A model generated the notes under the pieces. It saw only the letters and a list, made by a program, of their open reading frames with translations. It made no database searches and had not been told where the DNA came from. A stretch of DNA of 64,000 nt from Welwitschia mirabilis (lineage: Eukaryota > Gnetophyta > Gnetopsida > Welwitschiales): the NCBI GenBank assembly GCA_051453625.1, contig JBOZIK010000001.1, positions 14,310,464 through 14,374,463 of the forward strand, written 5' to 3'. How positions within the stretch are numbered: the stretch's first letter is position 1; the number at the start of each line of letters is the position of its first letter. A program made the position numbers and the translations under genes. Of this stretch, positions 58,449-64,000 are shown in pieces.

Positions 58449-59015
58449 NNNNNNNNNNNNNNNNNNNNNNNNNNNNNNNNNNNNNNNNNNNNNNNNNNNN
58501 NNNNNNNNNNNNNNNNNNNNNNNNNNNNNNNNNNNNNNNNNNNNNNNNNNNNNNNNNNNNNNNNNNNNNNNNNNNNNNNNNNNNNNNNNNNNNNNNNNNN
58601 NNNNNNNNNNNNNNNNNNNNNNNNNNNNNNNNNNNNNNNNNNNNNNNNNNNNNNNNNNNNNNNNNNNNNNNNNNNNNNNNNNNNNNNNNNNNNNNNNNNN
58701 NNNNNNNNNNNNNNNNNNNNNNNNNNNNNNNNNNNNNNNNNNNNNNNNNNNNNNNNNNNNNNNNNNNNNNNNNNNNNNNNNNNNNNNNNNNNNNNNNNNN
58801 NNNNNNNNNNNNNNNNNNNNNNNNNNNNNNNNNNNNNNNNNNNNNNNNNNNNNNNNNNNNNNNNNNNNNNNNNNNNNNNNNNNNNNNNNNNNNNNNNNNN
58901 NNNNNNNNNNNNNNNNNNNNNNNNNNNNNNNNNNNNNNNNNNNNNNNNNNNNNNNNNNNNNNNNNNNNNNNNNNNNNNNNNNNNNNNNNNNNNNNNNNNN
59001 NNNNNNNNNNNNNNN

Positions 59016-59160
59016 CCTCCATCAAAGTTTCTTAATTATTTGAATCTAGATTTATCTCCTATCATATGCCTTAAACATATACTATTGAGATACCAGTTTG
59101 TGCTATTTGAAACCTTGAAAGCTGTCTAAATTAAAAGACTTTAAGATCACTATATTTTAC
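59016..59160 (-). pseudogene. Copia protease active-site fragment
   Basis: Minus strand WYLNSICLRHMIGDKSRF (59095-59039) is the copia 'WYLDSGCS.HMTGDKS.F' box with Asp to Asn and Gly to Ile. The rest of protease is in the N run on its left. Confidence 0.75.
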
Positions 59161-59339
59161 TCACACAGTCTTTCTAGACTTACGTGGCATACCTCCTTTA
59201 GGAATAAACTTAAATGGGAAAGTACTACCTGAGTTTGAAAATAACATTAATTNNNNNNNNNNNNNNNNNNNNNNNNNNNNNNNNNNNNNNNNNNNNNNNN
59301 NNNNNNNNNNNNNNNNNNNNNNNNNNNNNNNNNNNNNTA

Positions 59340-59790
59340 CCTAATTTTGCTATTTTTGAGGTCTTTGAGAGATGAAGCTAATACCTGACTTGCTGCCAAT
59401 AGGTTTCTTAATTCCAAGCATTTGTTCTAATTTGGTAGATCCACCTAAAAATTTATTAACAAAATAAGATAACTCTTTTATCTATAGAGTGAGATCAGAG
59501 TTTTTAGATTTGATTCTTTTAAGACTTAATTCCTTTTCCTTCTTTTCCTTGATGAGAAATTTTATAATCTTATTTAGATCATTTATCCTTTTAGTCATCT
59601 TTTCACATTCTTGGTCTAACTCTTGACAAGTATCTTCCAACTCATCTTGTTCTTCATTGTCCACATCATGGTTATCATGATCTAAAGTATTGTGCATATC
59701 TTGTAACGGAGGCACAAGTATTATAAAGAAAAGTCCCCTTTGTTTATCATATTTTTGAGCATTTATTTTGTCACTTTTACTTGACACCTG
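59340..59790 (-). pseudogene. gag: Copia gag C-terminal coiled coil
   Basis: Minus strand 59787-59482 is open and strongly heptad-like: EEQDELEDTCQELDQECEKM, KRINDLNKIIKFLIKEKKEK. It continues into FVNKFLGGSTKLEQMLGIKK and GSKSGISF (about 59460-59370), the same kind of linker as in the gag at 1900-2045. Between this coil and the primer site at 59962 only about 170 bases remain, so the UBN2 region and zinc knuckle have been deleted. Confidence 0.7.
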
Positions 59791-59961
59791 TGTGTTTCCA
59801 TTAGCTATAATCTATTTGAAAATATATCCATATGGTATCCAACATATATAGATAAAAGCATAAGTGTTAAGAAAGGGCATATTTAAAAAATCATCAAGGT
59901 GAACAAACATTGTGTGGTTCTAAAGTATAAATTGGTTAAGTTCTAAGAAAAGACTTAACTC

Positions 59962-59975
59962 GCTCTAATATAAAA
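59962..59975 (-). promoter_or_regulatory. Copia primer-binding site
   Basis: Minus strand TTTTATATTAGAGC; compare TGGTATCAGAGC, complementary to the initiator Met tRNA, the usual copia primer. It adjoins the LTR. Confidence 0.6.
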
Positions 59976-61431
59976 TGTCAAGATTAAAAACCCAAGAGGA
60001 AGGGTGAATAGATTCTTTAAAAATTCCAACACAATATTTTAAATGAATCCAATCTTAAATAAAACTTGCATACAATAAAAGACTAATCTAAAATGTGCAT
60101 GATATAAGAAAATAATGGAAGTAAATAAATAATGACTGAAAGCACAAAAATATCAATTGGATGCAAACTAGATTTATAGTGGTTTGGGAACCTCCTACTC
60201 CACTTTTGATGATTAGCCTATCATCAGGCTAGTTCTCAGATCTTCGTTACTCCACTAGGTATTTTAGGTTCACCTATAACCTTTACAAATGGACTTTTCT
60301 ATCTTACTTCCAACCTTTGAATGAACTTCTCAATGCCTGGTCTCAATCTTTGGACAGCCTTTTCAAGGCTTAGTCTCAACCTTTCACAAAGTAAGGTAGT
60401 AATGTAATAATTCTTTTAAAGCTCTTGATCTGATCTTGAATGTAGAGATGATGCCAATAGTAGATCTTCTTCAGTCAGAAATATAGATGTTAAGATACAA
60501 CAGTGAAAGTTACCCAATTACAATGCTTGATCCTTCAGACCCAATAGATTCACCCAAATGAAAATAGTTCTAAAATATTATTTGGTCATTTATGTCTTAG
60601 CTATNNNNNNNNNNNNNNNNNNNNNNNNNNNNNNATTTGAAATGTACTTACAACGGCTATAAATGACTAGAAAATGGCTATCTAATAACTACATAATGGA
60701 TACATAATGTTTAGAAAATTTTACTTTCATTTTGTTTGGTCAACCCCACAAAAATCTAGTCGATCCCATATAGTGTTGTAAATTACATAGGTAGCTTGAG
60801 TAATAAATTTGATCACTCTAATTTCTTATAGCTCCATGTCCCATCAACACCATATGGTTCGGTTGACCCTAGTCTGGTCGCCTGTTACATTATCCAGTTG
60901 CCCGCCCCTCCTAATAAAGTTCTTTCCAGTTTCCAGCATTAAGTCTGGTCGACCCCTTTAGGTATCTAGTTGACCCAATGATGATCAGCTCAGGCGTACT
61001 AGCTACATAATGCTTAGGTCTAGTTGACCTCATCATAGGTCTAGTTGACCCCTTATCATTTAGTCCAGGGATACTGTTTATTAGGTCTTCAAATCTGATC
61101 AACCTCATAAAGGTCCAGTTAACACCTTTCCATTTAGTTCAAGGACACTAGTTCTCAAGGTTATAAGTCTAATCGACCTCATCAAAAATCCAGTTAACCC
61201 CTCTGAATGCAGTTCATTTTCTATCTACTTCAGATGTAGTTGATCCCTTGAAAATTTGATCGACCCCATCAAAAGGGTAAAAGAGTCGACAGGTTTCTAG
61301 TGCTCAGAAGTTGATGATTTCGGTTCCATCTTTTAACCTGCAAGTAATTTAAAATCTTCTGCATAAGATACACAATATTTGATATATAGAAAATATTAGT
61401 TTAACATCAATTATCAAAACATAATCTAACA
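59976..61431 (-). repeat. 5' LTR of copia element
   Basis: On the plus strand it runs from TGTCAAGATTAAAAACCCAA (with AGAGGAAGGGTGAAT, a common ending of plant copia LTRs) to ATAATCTAACA at 61431. Direct repeat of 53995-55019, about 1456 bases with a 30-N gap at 60605-60634. It contains the GGTCGACC-type array (60740-61280). Confidence 0.8.
60740..61280 (-). repeat. GGTCGACC-type motif array in copia LTR
   Basis: Repeated words such as TGGTCGACCCC, AGTTGACCCC and GTCAACCCC at irregular 25-70 base spacing, ten or more copies, better preserved than in the 3' LTR. Confidence 0.7.
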
Positions 61432-61439
61432 TATATAAT

Positions 61440-62300
61440 TTTTGGTGCCTCTAGTGAAGTTTTATCAAAAGAATTTGCAAATATTATGATAACACATTTT
61501 GAGATGAGTATGCCTGGGGAAGTTAGAATGTTTCTTGGCTTACAGATTAAGCAATAAAAGAATGAAATTTTTATGTCTCAATCTAAATATGCAAAATATT
61601 TGATTAACTAATTTAAATTGGAAAATGCTAAAACAACTAACACACCTATGTCAACTTCTTGTAAATTCAGTCTATATGAAGATGGAAAATTAGTCGATCA
61701 GAAGCTTGATAAAAGTATGATAGGAAGCTTATTATATCTAACTATAAGTAGATCTAATATTATGTTTAGTGTTGGTGTATGTACAAGATACTAAACCCAA
61801 CCAAAAGAATCACACCTATAGGTAGTCAAAAGAATAATAAAAGGCATATATGACTTTAGATTATAATACTCAATTGAGATATCTCTTGATCTTGCAGGAT
61901 TAAGTGATTCAAATTAGACTAGGTGTAAGGATGATAGAAAAATAATAAGTGATAATTATTTTCTATTAGATCATGCTTAGTGGAATGGCTTAGTAAAAAT
62001 CAAAACTCAATCTCCCTTTCAACCATAAAAGATGAGTATATAGCATCAGGGATTTGTTGTGCTCATCTCCTTTAGATGAAGGAAATGCTAAAGATATTTG
62101 GTGTAGTTTTTAATCAAGTTTATATTTTCTATGATAATACTAGTGCAATAAATATTTCTAAAAATCTTATTCAACATTTCAGAACTAATCACATTGAATT
62201 AAAACACCAAGTTCTTAGAAATCAAGTTAAAAAAGGAAACATTTCTATGAATTTTGTTAGTATAGATCGTCAACTTGCTGATATCTTCACTAAAACCTAA
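61440..62300 (+). pseudogene. Plus-strand copia RT end and RNase H, interrupted
   Basis: It starts mid-RT right after the inserted copia LTR: SKEFANIMITHFEMSMPGEV, then FLGLQIKQ (about 61530), SQSKYAKYL, TTNTPMSTSCKFSLYEDGK (about 61640) and DKSMIGSLLYLTISRSNIM (about 61715). RNase H is followed through PKESHLQVVKRI (61800), SLSTIKDEYIASGICCAHLL (about 62010) and the open stretch 62076-62300 with IFYDNTSAINISKN and a final RQLADIFTKT. Stops replace Gln and Trp codons. The N-terminal part of this RT is not found left of the insertion. Confidence 0.8.
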
Positions 62301-62525
62301 ATTTTGATAATTTTCTTTGTATTCATAATGAACTAGGGGTTATCTCTCCATCCTCTAATTGATTATAGGGTGGTTAAGTAGATCTATAATTCAATTGATT
62401 GGAAGTGATTTGACAACCAAACCAAAAACTAGTCACCTGGACCTTAAAATATTGTGACCTGGATTTCAATTGGTCAATGAGATCTTAAACTAGTTGACCA
62501 AATCTATAGGGTTATAATTCAGTAG
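62301..62525 (+). other. 3' noncoding tail of the plus-strand copia element
   Basis: It matches the stretch after RNase H in the minus-strand copia (shared AATGAACTAGGGGTT and a CAACTAGTT-type word). GTTGACC-type words follow. An N run covers 62526-63168. Confidence 0.55.
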
Positions 62526-63168
62526 NNNNNNNNNNNNNNNNNNNNNNNNNNNNNNNNNNNNNNNNNNNNNNNNNNNNNNNNNNNNNNNNNNNNNNNNNNN
62601 NNNNNNNNNNNNNNNNNNNNNNNNNNNNNNNNNNNNNNNNNNNNNNNNNNNNNNNNNNNNNNNNNNNNNNNNNNNNNNNNNNNNNNNNNNNNNNNNNNNN
62701 NNNNNNNNNNNNNNNNNNNNNNNNNNNNNNNNNNNNNNNNNNNNNNNNNNNNNNNNNNNNNNNNNNNNNNNNNNNNNNNNNNNNNNNNNNNNNNNNNNNN
62801 NNNNNNNNNNNNNNNNNNNNNNNNNNNNNNNNNNNNNNNNNNNNNNNNNNNNNNNNNNNNNNNNNNNNNNNNNNNNNNNNNNNNNNNNNNNNNNNNNNNN
62901 NNNNNNNNNNNNNNNNNNNNNNNNNNNNNNNNNNNNNNNNNNNNNNNNNNNNNNNNNNNNNNNNNNNNNNNNNNNNNNNNNNNNNNNNNNNNNNNNNNNN
63001 NNNNNNNNNNNNNNNNNNNNNNNNNNNNNNNNNNNNNNNNNNNNNNNNNNNNNNNNNNNNNNNNNNNNNNNNNNNNNNNNNNNNNNNNNNNNNNNNNNNN
63101 NNNNNNNNNNNNNNNNNNNNNNNNNNNNNNNNNNNNNNNNNNNNNNNNNNNNNNNNNNNNNNNNNNNN

Positions 63169-63312
63169 ATCACCTGTCTCCTTTAGATTTATTTTTCTTT
63201 AAGGGTTTTCTTATCTTCAATCTCCTACCATGTAGTTGCAATAACTAAGAGTCCCTCTAGAAGATGGTAAAGGGAGGTATCCAATAAAGATTCTTTATAT
63301 TTCTACCAAGAA
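63169..63312. other. Short flank before the accessory ORF
   Basis: Noncoding; no motif beyond pyrimidine-rich text at 63180-63230. Confidence 0.4.
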
Positions 63313-64000
63313 ATGTCTAAAGAAGCTTTAGACAAATTCTCTAAGAAGTTTAAGAGGAAGCAAATATGCCAAGAAAGGGTTGTTTCCACTATAGAGCTCA
63401 GGGAACTTAGAGACATGATGCAAATTTTACAAGATCCTTATCTTTCCTACTTTTTTGATGTTTCAGACCTTCCTCCCTTTCTTCATTAGGATGTTCTACT
63501 ATAATACCTCTTATGATGCTAACAATGCAACCCTGGAAACCCTCATTTTAGGAAAGAAGATGAGGGTTACTACAAGCTACATTACTGTTGTTACTAATCT
63601 TCTGAGAGGAGATTATGATGAGTTTTGGCCTCTTTGTATCTCCATGGAAGAAAAAGCAAAAGTAATAAGGGAACTTTATGGTAAGTTTCACAGATGGAAA
63701 AGCACCTTTCTACTTCTTTCCTTACCCTAAAGTACATGTTTTTACTTATCTTTTTGGTTTATCATGATGAGACCTTTAACTATAGGATATATTTGATGTA
63801 CTTAATTGGAACTAAGCACTCTATTGATGCCCCTCCCATCATAATAAAGAATATGGCATATCCTCATTAGAGTATCATAGGACAAGGGCTCTACCTTACT
63901 TAGTGTTGATTGTCAACATCTATCATTGGTATAGAGTCCAGTTTTACCCAAAGCTAAAAAACCTTAACCCCATATTAGTCATTAAGCATGCAAAATTATC
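63313..64000 (+). pseudogene. Accessory 'plant transposon protein'-like ORF, runs off the window
   Basis: From the ATG at 63313 it reads MSKEALDKFSKKFKRKQICQ and ERVVSTIELRELRDMMQIL to a stop at 63487. A frameshift carries on through MFYYNTSYDANNATLETLIL, KKMRVTTSYITVVTNLLRGD and YDEFWPL (about 63490-63630), then after a further shift NYRIYLMYLIGTKHSIDAPP and IIIKNMAYPH to the window end. The order (basic start, F(Y)NT-type word, 'VRG.....T...I...L' like segment, later 'D.Y.MY.L....I.AP..I...M') resembles the putative plant transposon protein family. Best preserved of the accessory ORFs. Function unknown. Confidence 0.6.

Overview
The window is a piece of a large, AT-rich flowering-plant nuclear genome, in draft assembly with many N runs. 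It looks like intergenic retrotransposon sediment. I find no host gene, tRNA, rRNA or CRISPR array. Almost every coding trace is a broken reading frame of a plant LTR retrotransposon (Ty3/gypsy of the Athila/Tat type, or Ty1/copia with a UBN2-type gag) or of a LINE. Many in-frame stops stand where Gln, Arg or Trp codons are expected, and many catalytic Asp codons read as Asn. Both fit long-term deamination of methylated cytosines. The plant assignment rests on the element families, the tRNA-type primer sites and the base composition, and I cannot name a species.

Layout, left to right. 1-268: end of a minus-strand gypsy LTR. 300-2440: gag-only copia-like ORF (UBN2 region, zinc knuckle, long coiled coil). 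2450-3560: leader and a 'putative plant transposon protein'-like accessory ORF. 3561-7640: decayed 3' part and LTR-like sequence with AGATGTCT motifs. 7641-19467: a plus-strand gypsy element (here 'D'). It has gag and protease but no recognisable reverse transcriptase. After these come two tandem copies (about 3.3 kb each) of a spacer plus an accessory ORF that ends in 11-residue coiled-coil repeats, then a hairpin, a polypurine tract and an LTR. 20540-23040: minus-strand Tat-like gag and protease ('C'). 24060-25850 and 27632-27935: two copies of a LINE-type reverse transcriptase.

31250-44674: two minus-strand gypsy elements in tandem sharing one LTR. 'A' (31250-36626) carries a complete but dead Athila-type gag-PR-RT-RNaseH-INT. 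'B' (37986-43302) has the same LTR but no recognisable pol. 44675-50629: further minus-strand gypsy remnants ('E', 'F') recognised by decayed primer-binding sites and LTRs. 50630-51011: an unassigned ORF remnant. 51172-53179: a solo LTR ('H') with a 5-bp target duplication. 53995-61431: a minus-strand copia element (PR, INT, RT, RNaseH, two LTRs) that has lost the front of gag and interrupts the RT of a plus-strand copia element whose RT end and RNaseH continue at 61440-62300. 63313-64000: another accessory transposon-protein ORF that runs off the window.

How the parts fit: A could once have supplied replication enzymes to its pol-less relative B. D and B share a noncoding segment and a pre-PPT hairpin, so they may belong to one non-autonomous lineage. 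The RT-less D element with its duplicated coiled-coil accessory module is the least ordinary structure in the window.
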